Part shown: positions 35,501 to 43,805 of the stretch, piece by piece
Layout of the letters: each line of letters opens with the position of its first letter
Position numbering within the stretch: position 1 is the stretch's first letter
NCBI RefSeq assembly: GCF_001642955.1
Contig: NZ_LWSK01000007.1
Span: 48,244-112,243 of the forward strand
Direction: 5' to 3'
Length of the DNA: 64,000 bases
From: Rubripirellula obstinata
GTDB lineage: Bacteria > Planctomycetota > Planctomycetia > Pirellulales > Pirellulaceae
Notes under the pieces: generated by a model
Database searches by the model: none
What the model was told of the DNA's origin: nothing
What the model saw: only the letters and a program-made list of their open reading frames with translations
Made by a program: the position numbers and the translations under genes

Positions 35501-36643
35501 TCATTCCAGCCACTTTATGTGGCACTCGCTATTTTCGACATGCGATAGTTTACTCTGCAAGTCGCTGGCAATGGATTCGATCACTGGTTCCGGCAACTCT
35601 CCTTCGACCGTCACGGTCAAATACTCCATGTCATCGGTGTATCGAACGCAAACGTCGTCAACCAAGATGCGCATCGCTCGCCAATCACCCTCTTCGTCGG
35701 GGTCTCGCTCGACCGTCAAATGATCAACGGGTGGATTGTAAAGCGAATTGAACGCATCCATATTCGGCTCGCCACCGATTTGCTCCACCAGGTCGTCTTC
35801 CTGATCTACACCAGCACGAGGGTATTCCAAAGCAAACCTTCGCATGTCGTACTGCCACAGGTGAAGGCCTAGCCCGTCGGAACGCGACACCTGAAACCGC
35901 ACCCACTTTCGCATCGTGAGCCGAGTCCAAACGAAGTCGGGAAGTGAAAGGGACCAATCGTCGATGTTCTCGAGCAAGCCGTCTTTGGTCATGATGTCGC
36001 CGCCGCGAACAACGATCGAACCTAGATCGGATGCAAGCCTTGCGTCATGTTTGCTGATCCAACCGGGGAGGTTTCCTGAACTCGATACCTCCGTGAGCAC
36101 GAGGCTTGTCGTGTCGAGCAGATAGATTTGCGTGTGACCAACATCGCGTTCATCGGCGTAGCCAACGTTGCCAATCAGCAAAATTGCCTGATCGTTGTTG
36201 ATCGCGGTCGCGGAATGAAAGTCTGTCGGCCGAAACGATGACTCGGGGTAGCCGATGATTTGCACGTCGCCGTCAGGATGTTCGATGATGACGTCGTTGT
36301 AGATAAAAAAGTCTGGGTCGTAGTAATCTTCGTGTTCACCGGCGATCCAGAAAACTCGCCCATCCGCAAGCTCGGTTCGCGATTGTCCCATGCGGCATCC
36401 CGCCCACCGTGCCTCACTGGGATAGTCTCCGTGGCCAAAGACCTTGCCAAGCCGGGACTTGAACCTCTCGTGGGCGTGATAGGGATCCACTCGTCCGCGA
36501 AAAAGCCAGAGCCAAACCGGATTGGTCATGTCTTCAGCGACGGTTGAACCCCGGACAGCCTTTTGCCACTTGCGAAATAGTTTGGGCGTCACCTCGGGGC
36601 CAGGTTCGCGATGTTCTTCCGAGAGATCTTCTTCGTAATTCAT
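35501..36643 (-). CDS. Protein of unknown function, beta-propeller-like
   Basis: 380 residues. A helical start (EVTPKLFRKWQKAVRGS) is followed by repeated beta segments, with kelch/propeller-like turns: WAGCRMGQSRTELADGRVFWIAGEHEDYY, VQIIGYPESSFRPTDFHSAT and AILLIGNVGYADERDVGHTQIYLLDT (each quoted only in part). The end holds GEWRAMRILVDDVCVRYTD-like acidic strands. No signal peptide. It lies downstream of the terminase gene on the same strand, but a phage packaging role is not suggested by anything in it; more likely cargo. Confidence 0.65.
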   Translation of the reverse strand: MNYEEDLSEEHREPGPEVTPKLFRKWQKAVRGSTVAEDMTNPVWLWLFRGRVDPYHAHERFKSRLGKVFGHGDYPSEARWAGCRMGQSRTELADGRVFWIAGEHEDYYDPDFFIYNDVIIEHPDGDVQIIGYPESSFRPTDFHSATAINNDQAILLIGNVGYADERDVGHTQIYLLDTTSLVLTEVSSSGNLPGWISKHDARLASDLGSIVVRGGDIMTKDGLLENIDDWSLSLPDFVWTRLTMRKWVRFQVSRSDGLGLHLWQYDMRRFALEYPRAGVDQEDDLVEQIGGEPNMDAFNSLYNPPVDHLTVERDPDEEGDWRAMRILVDDVCVRYTDDMEYLTVTVEGELPEPVIESIASDLQSKLSHVENSECHIKWLE

Positions 36644-36721
36644 GGCAATTCCTCAATCCAAGTTCGACAAACCTTCACGACACTTGCCGTCCATTTGAAG
36701 TTCGCGTTGGTCGAGATAATA

Positions 36722-38989
36722 CTAACTCCTCTTTCGACGCTGCATTTCCTTGAAGCTAACGCGTTCGCGTTTCGGTGCGGCGGCAATATCTGTCCCGAAC
36801 AACAACGCCCCCTGCATCGAAGCGGCGACGGCGGTGCCCACCAGGCAATCGAGCCAGTGGTTGTCGGGTTGTTCGGGGCGGGCTTTCCATTCGTCGACCG
36901 TTCGGCCGCGGCCTTCGGTTTTGACGAAGTATTCGGCGGTGATTTGTTCGGCAAACATGCGGTGTTGTTCGGGGCGATCACCGAAGACGGAAAGACATCC
37001 GTGATCGCCCATCGCGACCGCGAGGCGGGCGTGCGTGAAGGACTTCCACCAGTTCGTGTCGTAGATGATGTGGCGGATCGCTCGCTTGCCGTTGATGGAC
37101 GGGATACGCCAATTCAGTCCGACGCGGTCGCCGGGCCGGCGTTTGTATTCGCTGAATGGGTTTGACGAGGCACCGACGAAGCGACCGTGCGAGGGTAGCA
37201 AGATCGAGGCGTGCGGGCTTTGCCGGCAGAATTGGTAGACGACGTTGGTGGAGTGGCCCCAGTTCGCGTCGATCAAGCACCGACCGATCTTCATGGCCGC
37301 GCCGTCGTCGCGTTGCCATTCGCGGCCGAGCAGATCAGTGGTGAGCGAATCGAGGCCGGCGTAAATGCTGCCTTCGAGTCCCGTTCCATCGGTTGCGTTT
37401 GCCAACGTGTGTCGTGCGTCGCGAAGCGTGAAGTGCGGGCGTTGTTGGTCGGGGTAGGTTCCGTAATCGACGACGTAGCCGGTGAAATCGTCTTCCCACG
37501 CGGCGACGACGTAGAACAAGAGTTTGCCTTGCACGTCGATGAACGCTGTGAGATGGTTACCAGCGATGGGGACGGTTAACCGCGGCATGTTGTTGATCTT
37601 CGCGGCGACCTGTTCCGGCGTCAGTTGATCGGCGTCGACGGTCTCGGCTGGCAGGGGTTCGTTCTGGTATTCGGCGAAGAACGCGGCCTCGTCTTGGAGC
37701 TTCAAGTTCATCGCGTGTTGGATCGCGGATAGCTCGTCGTGGTTGCAGCGCTCTTTCCACGAGACTTCTGCGCCGGCGTCCATCGCTTCACGGTTTTGTC
37801 GATAGAACTCCGTGCCGGCAGTTCCGCCATCGCCGGCTCGCAAGCCTTCGCTGCGGATTTCGGCGTAGCGTTCCCACAATGTTTCGTTGGTGGGGAAAGA
37901 GTTGACCATTCGCGTTCGCTCGCCGTTCCATTCGGGGTGTTTGTCACGATCGAGGATGTTGTCGGCCATGTCGCCAGGACGGATGACTGTGCATGGCATG
38001 ATGCCCGAGATCTTCTTGCCTGGGCCGGCGAGTCCGAGCACCGCTCCGGCGAGGATCGCTTCGCGGTTGGCGCACTGCGATAACGAGCGAGCGGACTCGT
38101 CGGTTTGCGGGTCGTCCAAAACCACCAACGACGGCCGAACCGTTTTCCCGTCCGGCCGTTTGAACTTCATGCCACGGATGCGACCGGTCAGGCCGGCGAC
38201 TTTGATGATCGCACCGCTCGCTTTGCTGCCGGCGATCGTTGGTAACACGACCTCTTTGGCCGTCCAACCAATTTGAGTTCGCTTGCCCTGGTAGAGCTGG
38301 CCGTTTGCGCGATTGGCGATTCCGTCCAACGCTTGAATTGGAAAGCAGACCTCGGGGTAGTCGGCCAACAGCAGTTCGTTGGCGTCGAGTTCCGTTTTGA
38401 TCGAATCGAGCATGTCGCAGGCGTGGCCCTCGTCGCTTCCGATCAGGCAAACGAAGTCTCGGTAGCCGTTGAGCACCGCCCAAATGCACGCGACCTCTGC
38501 AAGCGAACTCTTGCCGGAACCACGTGCCATGGCGAGCGAAAACAAACCGCCGCGAACGACCGCCTCTTCGATCTTGCGAATGACTTTGATGTGGTCCGGG
38601 GACCAAGAAAGATGAAAAGTCAGCTTGAAGTACGCCTCGCAGAAGAACTGAAAGCTGCCGGCGGCCTTTGTCTTGCGTTCGGCATCCTCGACCACGGGTA
38701 GGTCGCCAATGTCACGGCCGGCCTGCGCGATCGCGGCGTTGCGTGATCGTGCTCGCTCTTTTGCGTCGGCATACGGGTCTTCGCTCGCCGGCGGTTTCGG
38801 TTTGTTGCGTTCTTCGAGTAGCCATTGACTGAACCGGAGAAGATCGACGTGTTGCCCGTCTCCGATGCGATTGCCGGCTCGAGTTCGATAGCGGTAGAGC
38901 TGTCGTTCGTTGATGACTTCGCCGAGCGATGTGCTATTGAGCATCCGGCAGCACTCGCTCGGCTTCAATCGTCGGATGTCATTGGCCAC
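36722..38989 (-). CDS. Phage terminase large subunit (GpA-like) with N-terminal DNA-binding region
   Basis: 755 residues. Residues 1-60 (LKPSECCRMLNSTSLGEV, INERQLYRYRTRAGNRIG) look like a helix-turn-helix DNA-binding module such as small terminases have. The ATPase follows: Walker A ARGSGKSS at 155-162, a segment SLVVLDDPQTDESARS that fits Walker B plus coupling residues, and a nuclease-like C-terminal half (YAGLDSLTTDLLGREW, CLIDANWGHSTNVV). The large size and N-terminal extension suggest that recognition and motor functions are combined. The gene overlaps the upstream small gene by 11 bases. Confidence 0.92.
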   Translation of the reverse strand: MANDIRRLKPSECCRMLNSTSLGEVINERQLYRYRTRAGNRIGDGQHVDLLRFSQWLLEERNKPKPPASEDPYADAKERARSRNAAIAQAGRDIGDLPVVEDAERKTKAAGSFQFFCEAYFKLTFHLSWSPDHIKVIRKIEEAVVRGGLFSLAMARGSGKSSLAEVACIWAVLNGYRDFVCLIGSDEGHACDMLDSIKTELDANELLLADYPEVCFPIQALDGIANRANGQLYQGKRTQIGWTAKEVVLPTIAGSKASGAIIKVAGLTGRIRGMKFKRPDGKTVRPSLVVLDDPQTDESARSLSQCANREAILAGAVLGLAGPGKKISGIMPCTVIRPGDMADNILDRDKHPEWNGERTRMVNSFPTNETLWERYAEIRSEGLRAGDGGTAGTEFYRQNREAMDAGAEVSWKERCNHDELSAIQHAMNLKLQDEAAFFAEYQNEPLPAETVDADQLTPEQVAAKINNMPRLTVPIAGNHLTAFIDVQGKLLFYVVAAWEDDFTGYVVDYGTYPDQQRPHFTLRDARHTLANATDGTGLEGSIYAGLDSLTTDLLGREWQRDDGAAMKIGRCLIDANWGHSTNVVYQFCRQSPHASILLPSHGRFVGASSNPFSEYKRRPGDRVGLNWRIPSINGKRAIRHIIYDTNWWKSFTHARLAVAMGDHGCLSVFGDRPEQHRMFAEQITAEYFVKTEGRGRTVDEWKARPEQPDNHWLDCLVGTAVAASMQGALLFGTDIAAAPKRERVSFKEMQRRKRS

Positions 38990-39185
38990 GGTGCATCTCC
39001 TGCAATTGCCATGCGGTGTAGTCGAGAACGCTGAGGGTTCCGTCGGCGTTGGTTGGTGCGCCGGCTTCGATATCGGCCTGGATGTGCTCGACCTGCACGC
39101 GGCGTTGGGCCGCGGCGGAAAGAACCTGGGCGAGTTGTTCGACCCTCAATGCGTTGGGGCTGACGGACGGTTTCTTGTCTTCCAT
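38979..39185 (-). CDS. Small acidic packaging-module protein
   Basis: 68 residues from ATG 39185 (MEDKKPSVSPNALRVEQLAQ), helical, with VLSAAAQRRVQVEHIQADIEAGAP and YTAWQLQEM. Another ATG at 39197 is possible. It overlaps the terminase start by 11 bases. Position suggests a terminase partner; the family is unknown. It starts the late operon; the divergent amidoligase unit lies about 250 bases away. Confidence 0.75.
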   Translation of the reverse strand: MEDKKPSVSPNALRVEQLAQVLSAAAQRRVQVEHIQADIEAGAPTNADGTLSVLDYTAWQLQEMHRGQ

Positions 39186-39357
39186 GACGGGCTCCATCGA
39201 GAGGAATTGCGACACGGGCAACACGCCGGCGACTGTCGCGAGAAATGGCATCGCCGGCATGATCGGCCGCATGTTTCGCACGGCAAAACAGGGGCAAACG
39301 TGGCCGCGTGTGGGCGTGAAAAGAAAGCTGCGAATTACTGAAACATTACTGCCGAGC

Positions 39358-39398
39358 TTCGCTTGAGGTGTCTCGAAACGCATGGCTCATGTGTGTCA
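39358..39398 (+). promoter_or_regulatory. Conserved array element, copy 1
   Basis: TTCGCTTG, 15 bases, CATGGCTCATGTGTGTCA. It lies 54 bases before the amidoligase start, in the spacer divergent from the terminase module. Confidence 0.85.
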
Positions 39399-39434
39399 AC
39401 GAAACGAATTCTTCACCCCTTCGGAGACACAAAC

Positions 39435-40295
39435 ATGCACGCCAACGACATCGCCTTCGGCATCGAACTCGAAACCACCATGCCCGAAAACGACCCCACG
39501 CCGATCGGCGGCTACCACAACGGGTTGCCGGTCTCTTGGCTGCCGGCGGGTTGGAAAGCCGAACGCGATTCGAGCATCATGACGCTTGGACGCGGCCGGA
39601 AGGGTTGCGAATTTGTATCGCCGGTCCTCCGCGGGTACGAAGGGCTGCAAAGCGTCATGACCGCGGTCGACGCGATCGCGGCCCGCGGCGGCCGGGTCAA
39701 CTATTCGACCGGCATTCATGTCACGGTCAGCTTCGGTAACGACGCCGCGGCCCTTTCGCGACTCATCTCGCTGATCGGCAACCACGAACGCGCCATCTAC
39801 GCTTCGACCGGCACGCGACGCCGCGAACAAAACCGCTGGGCGAAACGGATCAAAGACTACGGCAACAAAGACGCCGCGAAACGCCAATGCGAATCGGACC
39901 GCTACCACCTTTTGAATTTGACGCACCTGGCCCGCGGGAAGAACCGCATCGAGATTCGGGCCTTCGCCGGCAGCCTCAACAAAGACAAAATCGCCGGCTA
40001 CCTGCAACTCGTACTCGGCTTGGTAGAACTCGCCTTGAATAGCAAACGGTGCTCGGGCTGGGACTACGCAAAGAAACCCGGCACAAAATCTTGCTGGGAC
40101 CGACCGGGTGCCGGCGAAGGCGAAACGGAATTGAACCGGCTCTTCTACCGGCTCGGTTGGACGAAGGGTTGGTACAAGGGCGACCTTCGTAACAAACGGT
40201 TCGGCGAACTGACCGCCGGCGACCAAACCTGCGATTGGAAACCGGTCAAAAAGAAGCTTCTCGAAATGGCCCGCAAGTACGACCGGGCGGTTTGA
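39435..40295 (+). CDS. Amidoligase-family protein
   Basis: 286 residues from ATG 39435, with CGGAGA just upstream. FGIELETTMP at the start, EFVSPVLRGYEGL, the central STGIHVTVSF and later YHLLNLTHLARGKNRIEIRAFAG follow the order of the putative amidoligase family (PF12224), whose fold is that of glutamine synthetase/carboxylate-amine ligases and whose acidic and His residues (E and H in ELE and GIHV) bind ATP-metal. Such enzymes might join amino groups to carboxylates on proteins or peptides. First gene of the plus-strand array and by far the largest in it. Confidence 0.85.
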   Translation: MHANDIAFGIELETTMPENDPTPIGGYHNGLPVSWLPAGWKAERDSSIMTLGRGRKGCEFVSPVLRGYEGLQSVMTAVDAIAARGGRVNYSTGIHVTVSFGNDAAALSRLISLIGNHERAIYASTGTRRREQNRWAKRIKDYGNKDAAKRQCESDRYHLLNLTHLARGKNRIEIRAFAGSLNKDKIAGYLQLVLGLVELALNSKRCSGWDYAKKPGTKSCWDRPGAGEGETELNRLFYRLGWTKGWYKGDLRNKRFGELTAGDQTCDWKPVKKKLLEMARKYDRAV

Positions 40296-40314
40296 CGCCG
40301 CCAGGTTTTTGCAC

Positions 40315-40356
40315 GCCGCCAGCCTCTTCGGGCTTGGCGGCTTCAAACTTTCTTTT
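40315..40356 (+). terminator. Terminator after the amidoligase gene
   Basis: GCCGCCAGCC pairs with GGCTTGGCGGC around TCTTCG, followed by a T-rich stretch TTTCTTTTTTG. Confidence 0.75.
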
Positions 40357-40544
40357 TTGAAACCGCGAACGATCTCTCCCGTTCGGGTTATGTGACTACT
40401 AGGCCGGCACGTTGCGCACCTGTGGCAAAAGCTCCGCCACTGCGGCTACTCGGCCGGCATGAACCGTGTCGCCACACGCGGCGTTTGTCGGCCACGTCGG
40501 CGGCATCCAAAAACATGAAAAAACCCTGCGAATTACTGCCGGGA

Positions 40545-40585
40545 TCGGCTTGCTGCGTCTCAAAACGCATGGCTCATGTGTGTCA
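40545..40585 (+). promoter_or_regulatory. Conserved array element, copy 2
   Basis: TCGGCTTG, 15 bases, CATGGCTCATGTGTGTCA; 59 bases from CATGG to the start at 40627. Confidence 0.85.
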
Positions 40586-40626
40586 TCGCAAGACGGTTTT
40601 TCATTCACCCAAACGGAGAGACAAAC

Positions 40627-40902
40627 ATGACGGTTTCCGAACTGATGACGCTTTTGGAAGAGTACCGCGAAACGCACGGCGACGACTGCGAAGTGCGGTT
40701 GATGACGCAAGAGAACTGGCCCTTTGAAAACCGCATCGCCGGCGTAACCAGCGGCGCGGAAATGAACGAAGCGAGCGAAGAAGACGCCAGCGAATTCTTC
40801 GACGACCAAGACGTCGCCGACGACGCGATGGTCTACATCGTCGAAGGCGGCCAGATTTGCTACGGCAGCAAACGGGCCTGGGAAACCTGCCGCGATTGCT
40901 AA
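40627..40902 (+). CDS. Small acidic protein of the array
   Basis: 91 residues: MTVSELMTLLEEYRETHGDD, CEVRLMTQENWPFENRIAGV, a very acidic middle and VYIVEGGQICYGSKRAWETC. Resembles small phage proteins of the type with a short helix and beta sheet that follow replication genes; no known function. CGGAGA precedes the ATG. An acidic, compact protein expressed from a dedicated copy of the array element is typical of phage early or host-takeover proteins. Confidence 0.75.
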   Translation: MTVSELMTLLEEYRETHGDDCEVRLMTQENWPFENRIAGVTSGAEMNEASEEDASEFFDDQDVADDAMVYIVEGGQICYGSKRAWETCRDC

Positions 40903-40919
40903 TCACGGCTGGCAAAAAG

Positions 40920-40954
40920 AAGTTCGGAAAACATCTCGAATGTTTTCCGAACTT
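40920..40954. repeat. Perfect 15-base inverted repeat beside array element 3
   Basis: AAGTTCGGAAAACAT, five bases, ATGTTTTCCGAACTT. The second arm ends inside array element 3, overlapping its TT. Other copies have shorter versions of the same arms (AACATTC with GAATGTT near 45162-45188). Confidence 0.9.
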
Positions 40955-40993
40955 CGCTTGCTGTCGCCGGCGACGCATGGCTCATGTGTGTCA
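40953..40993 (+). promoter_or_regulatory. Conserved array element, copy 3
   Basis: TTCGCTTG, 15 bases holding the palindrome GTCGCCGGCGAC, then CATGGCTCATGTGTGTCA; 60 bases to the start at 41036. Confidence 0.85.
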
Positions 40994-41035
40994 CCGAAAC
41001 GAATTTCATTTCCCTTCCGCAACGGAGACCCGAAC

Positions 41036-41260
41036 ATGGCCAACGCAACCAACCGCCAACGCATCGAAGCCGAATACACCGCCGCCCACGTCCGAGCGCT
41101 AACGCTTCTCGAAGACTTGCACCAACGCGTCGAGGACACGCCGGCACCGACCGACGACGGGCCGGCGATCGGATGGGACGACGTTGGATCGCTGAAGCAT
41201 CTTTGCGAACAACTGCAAGATTTGAAGAACCATTTCTCGCCGGATGACGCGGGAAACTAA
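41036..41260 (+). CDS. Small helical protein of the array
   Basis: 74 residues: MANATNRQRIEAEYTAAHVR, ALTLLEDLHQRVEDTP, then GWDDVGSLKHLCEQLQDLKN. Two amphipathic helices, acidic. It begins like the protein at 41694 (MANAT). No family recognised. Followed after 47 bases by the next gene without its own array element, so the two share a transcript. Confidence 0.7.
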   Translation: MANATNRQRIEAEYTAAHVRALTLLEDLHQRVEDTPAPTDDGPAIGWDDVGSLKHLCEQLQDLKNHFSPDDAGN

Positions 41261-41306
41261 CCCCAAAACCATTTCACTTTTCCTGAACCTAAACAAGGAA
41301 CCAAAC

Positions 41307-41585
41307 ATGCCGCACTACACCGAACAAGACAAGAAGGACGCACGCACGCTGCTCGCCACTATGGAAAAACTCGACAGCCGCGTTCGCCGGCGAATGACCC
41401 GAGGAATCTTTTCGGCTTACGAAACGATGACCGACCTGCGCGACGCGATGGACATCGCGATCCGGAAAACGAAGGGTGACGAACGCAGAATTTTGATCGC
41501 CGAACTCGACCGAGTCGAAAAGGCGATGCGAGAACTGACCAGCGGAATTTTGCCGGTCATCGTGCCGCCCGACGAAATGAATTGA
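41307..41585 (+). CDS. Small protein of the array
   Basis: 92 residues: MPHYTEQDKKDARTLLATME, KLDSRVRRRMTRGIFSAYET and helical remainder with RRILIAELDRVEKAMREL. It ends in VIVPPDEMN. No family recognised. Probably co-transcribed with the gene before it. Confidence 0.7.
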   Translation: MPHYTEQDKKDARTLLATMEKLDSRVRRRMTRGIFSAYETMTDLRDAMDIAIRKTKGDERRILIAELDRVEKAMRELTSGILPVIVPPDEMN

Positions 41586-41608
41586 AAACCCGCGGAATCC
41601 TGCCGGAC

Positions 41609-41649
41609 TTCGCTTGATGTCGTTTCGGTTTCATGGCTCATGTGTGTTT
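41609..41649 (+). promoter_or_regulatory. Conserved array element, copy 4
   Basis: TTCGCTTG, 15 bases, CATGGCTCATGTGTGTTT; 62 bases to the start at 41694. Confidence 0.85.
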
Positions 41650-41693
41650 CCGAAACGATTCTTCTTTCAACCCAACAAACCGGAGACGCCACC

Positions 41694-41999
41694 ATGGCGA
41701 ACGCGACCGAGACAAAAACCAAGACACCCGAAACCACCATCCGCGCCGAGCTGGCGAAACTCGAATGGATGATTCCCGACGCCAAACGCGACCTCGCCAA
41801 AGCGGCCGAACGATTGGCCGCCCGCGGGATCGCGGCGGTCAAGGAATGCGAAGCGATGATCGCCGAAGAACCGTGTTCGATGGGTTGGACCGAGTTCGCC
41901 GAACAAGACGCCCGCCACGCTAGCGAAGCGAAAGCAAAACTCACCGCGCTGTTTGAACGCCGCCAATTGCTGCAGTACTTGATCGACGAAAACGACTGA
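41694..41999 (+). CDS. Small helical protein of the array
   Basis: 101 residues: helices in LAKLEWMIPDAKRDLAKAAE, RLAARGIAAVKECEAMIAEE and EAKAKLTALFERRQLLQYLI. A coiled-coil-like all-alpha protein with many Ala, Glu and Lys. No family recognised. Own array element; CGGAGA before the ATG. Confidence 0.7.
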   Translation: MANATETKTKTPETTIRAELAKLEWMIPDAKRDLAKAAERLAARGIAAVKECEAMIAEEPCSMGWTEFAEQDARHASEAKAKLTALFERRQLLQYLIDEND

Positions 42000-42026
42000 C
42001 CGCCGGCGAGTTCGCCGCACCGCAAC

Positions 42027-42064
42027 ACGCCGCGACGTTGCCCCAACGCCGCGGCGTTTTCTTG
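42027..42064 (+). terminator. Terminator after the gene at 41694
   Basis: ACGCCGCG pairs with CGCGGCGT around 15 bases and is followed by TTTTCTTG. Confidence 0.8.
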
Positions 42065-42171
42065 TTCGGGCATGGTTCGCCGGCGAGTTGAAACGACGCC
42101 ACACGGCGCGTCTGCCGGCCACGTCGGCGGCGTCGAAAAACATTCAAGAAACCAACGAATTGCTTGCCAAT

Positions 42172-42212
42172 TTCGCTTGAGCTGTTTGCAAACCCATGGC
42201 TCATGTGTGTCA
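42172..42212 (+). promoter_or_regulatory. Conserved array element, copy 5
   Basis: TTCGCTTG, 15 bases with the palindrome GTTTGCAAAC, then CATGGCTCATGTGTGTCA; 57 bases to the start at 42252. Confidence 0.85.
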
Positions 42213-42251
42213 CCGAAACGAATTCTTCATTCCGCAAACGGAAACACACCC

Positions 42252-42479
42252 ATGCAAACCAATTTTGAATACCACTCGCGGCTGCCGCAGTACGAGACGC
42301 TCGAAGAGAACGTCGAAGCGGCCCTTCGCATCCTTCGGCAACTGATGTCGGAGGCGGAAGATTTGACCGACATCGAACCCGGCGACAACGAAACCAAAGA
42401 AATCCATTTCATGGCTGCCGAGAACCTACACCGAGCCGTCTGGACCGCCGCGAACGAACTCGAAGGAAGGCTTCGGTAG
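42252..42479 (+). CDS. Small acidic helical protein of the array
   Basis: 75 residues: MQTNFEYHSRLPQYETLEEN, VEAALRILRQLMSEAEDL and AAENLHRAVWTAANELEGRL. All helical, acidic. Family unknown. Upstream sequence CGGAAACACACCC is a weaker version of the CGGAGA leader. Confidence 0.7.
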   Translation: MQTNFEYHSRLPQYETLEENVEAALRILRQLMSEAEDLTDIEPGDNETKEIHFMAAENLHRAVWTAANELEGRLR

Positions 42480-42533
42480 CGAACCAAAACGAAACTTCAA
42501 GATTCAAACAACCCAAATTCAGAGAACCAACCA

Positions 42534-42752
42534 ATGCCCAATACCGCCAACCGGCCGACCACCGCCGACCTTTTGTATGCCCGCACCGCCGCGCTTGAAC
42601 TGATCGAGAAATTGCACACGGCCGTCAAGAACATGCCGATCCTCGAAGCGGCCAACCCCGAAAAGTTCGATCGCTATTTCGGTGAACTGGACGACCTGCA
42701 CGGCGAAGTCGACGGGTTATTGGTGAAGTTCCAAAAGAATTTCACAGACTGA
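42534..42752 (+). CDS. Small helical protein of the array
   Basis: 72 residues: LLYARTAALELIEKLHTAVK, NMPILEAANPEKFDRYFGEL and DLHGEVDGLLVKFQKNF. Same helical style as the genes at 41036 and 45276 (an ALELIEKLH-like helix), so possibly distant paralogues. Expressed from copy 5 by read-through. Confidence 0.7.
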   Translation: MPNTANRPTTADLLYARTAALELIEKLHTAVKNMPILEAANPEKFDRYFGELDDLHGEVDGLLVKFQKNFTD

Positions 42753-42823
42753 ATTCGCCCGTGTGTCGCGAGTTATCACAGCTTTCCAGAAACATGGAAA
42801 AAGGCTGCGAAAAGCTGCCCGAA

Positions 42824-42864
42824 CTCGCTTGAGGTGTTTTCAAAACCATGGTTCATGTGTGTTA
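42824..42864 (+). promoter_or_regulatory. Conserved array element, copy 6
   Basis: CTCGCTTG, 15 bases, CATGGTTCATGTGTGTTA; 66 bases to the start at 42913. Confidence 0.8.
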
Positions 42865-42912
42865 ACGCCGAACGAACGGCGGCGAACAAACCTTTCCACC
42901 GGAGACCAAGAG

Positions 42913-43182
42913 ATGACGAACAAAAAAGAGATTCACGCGGCCAACGAAAAGATCCGAGCACGGTTCGCCGCGGCCTTCGCAACCATGACGCCCGAGCGGG
43001 CACAGCGAATTCGCGAAGCGTACTACAAGGCCGCCGAGGGACTGGCGACGCTTTCCGAAGAACTCGAAATGGCCGACGCTGACGCCGGCGAATTGATGAA
43101 CGGAATCTTGCTCGAAGAGCACTACATCGCCCGGATGGCCTTGGACAAATTCGACGAGAGCGACCTGGGCACCTTTGTCTAA
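42913..43182 (+). CDS. Small helical protein of the array
   Basis: 89 residues: MTNKKEIHAANEKIRARFAA, AFATMTPERAQRIREAYYKA, AEGLATLSEELEMADADAGE. Helical and acidic toward the end. No family recognised. Followed by a GC-rich hairpin (GCACCGGCGG with CCGCCGGTGT near 43200-43225) that lacks a T run. Confidence 0.7.
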   Translation: MTNKKEIHAANEKIRARFAAAFATMTPERAQRIREAYYKAAEGLATLSEELEMADADAGELMNGILLEEHYIARMALDKFDESDLGTFV

Positions 43183-43341
43183 CGCCAGCCGCACGGACGC
43201 GGCACCGGCGGCCACGGCCCGCCGGTGTCGCCCGCTTGCCGGCATGTTCGGTAAACCATGCCGGCGACCAACCGCCGGCCACACGCGGCAACGTCGCCGG
43301 CGAATCAAAACATTGAAAAACATTCCAGAATCCTGTCGGAC

Positions 43342-43382
43342 TTCGCTTGAGCTGTTTGAAAAACCATGGCTCATGTGTGTCA
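43342..43382 (+). promoter_or_regulatory. Conserved array element, copy 7
   Basis: TTCGCTTG, 15 bases, CATGGCTCATGTGTGTCA; 66 bases to the start at 43431. Confidence 0.85.
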
Positions 43383-43430
43383 CCGCAACACCGCGGTACA
43401 TAACCAACCAACGCACCGGAGAACGAAACC

Positions 43431-43697
43431 ATGGACTTTTCTTTTGAAGTTGAAAGCTACGCCGGCACAGTCTGGGTCAACGGACGCGACGAGGGCTACT
43501 TCGTCACCTTCCACGGCCGCGAATGGGAATTGATTACAGAAGAAAAATACGCCGAACACGGTGACCCAAACCGGCACGTCACGTACGACTCGATCGGTAT
43601 CAAGCGGTCGGATTGCAGCGAAGCGTTTGACCGCTGGTACGACATGTTTCGCCGGCCAGTCCGCCGACGGGTGCCCCCGGTCATGCGTTGGGTTTGA
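43431..43697 (+). CDS. Small protein of the array
   Basis: 88 residues: FEVESYAGTVWVNGRDEGYF, VTFHGREWELITEEKYAEHG and GIKRSDCSEAFDRWYDMFRR, with a basic C-terminus. A beta-rich start suggests a small SH3 or ubiquitin-like fold, but no family is recognised. Confidence 0.7.
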   Translation: MDFSFEVESYAGTVWVNGRDEGYFVTFHGREWELITEEKYAEHGDPNRHVTYDSIGIKRSDCSEAFDRWYDMFRRPVRRRVPPVMRWV

Positions 43698-43805
43698 AAA
43701 GCCGAAACGCCGGCTCACCCGCAACGGGCCGGCGTCGCGGCGGGTTGGTGCCCGCCGCCTGACGATGGCAGCCAACCACGAATTATTCCGAACGGAGAGA
43801 CAAAG

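Noticed and set aside
39358..39398. Array element as a sigma-54 promoter
   Set aside because: No GG-N10-GC arrangement of the TGGCAC/TTGCW type is present in the copies.
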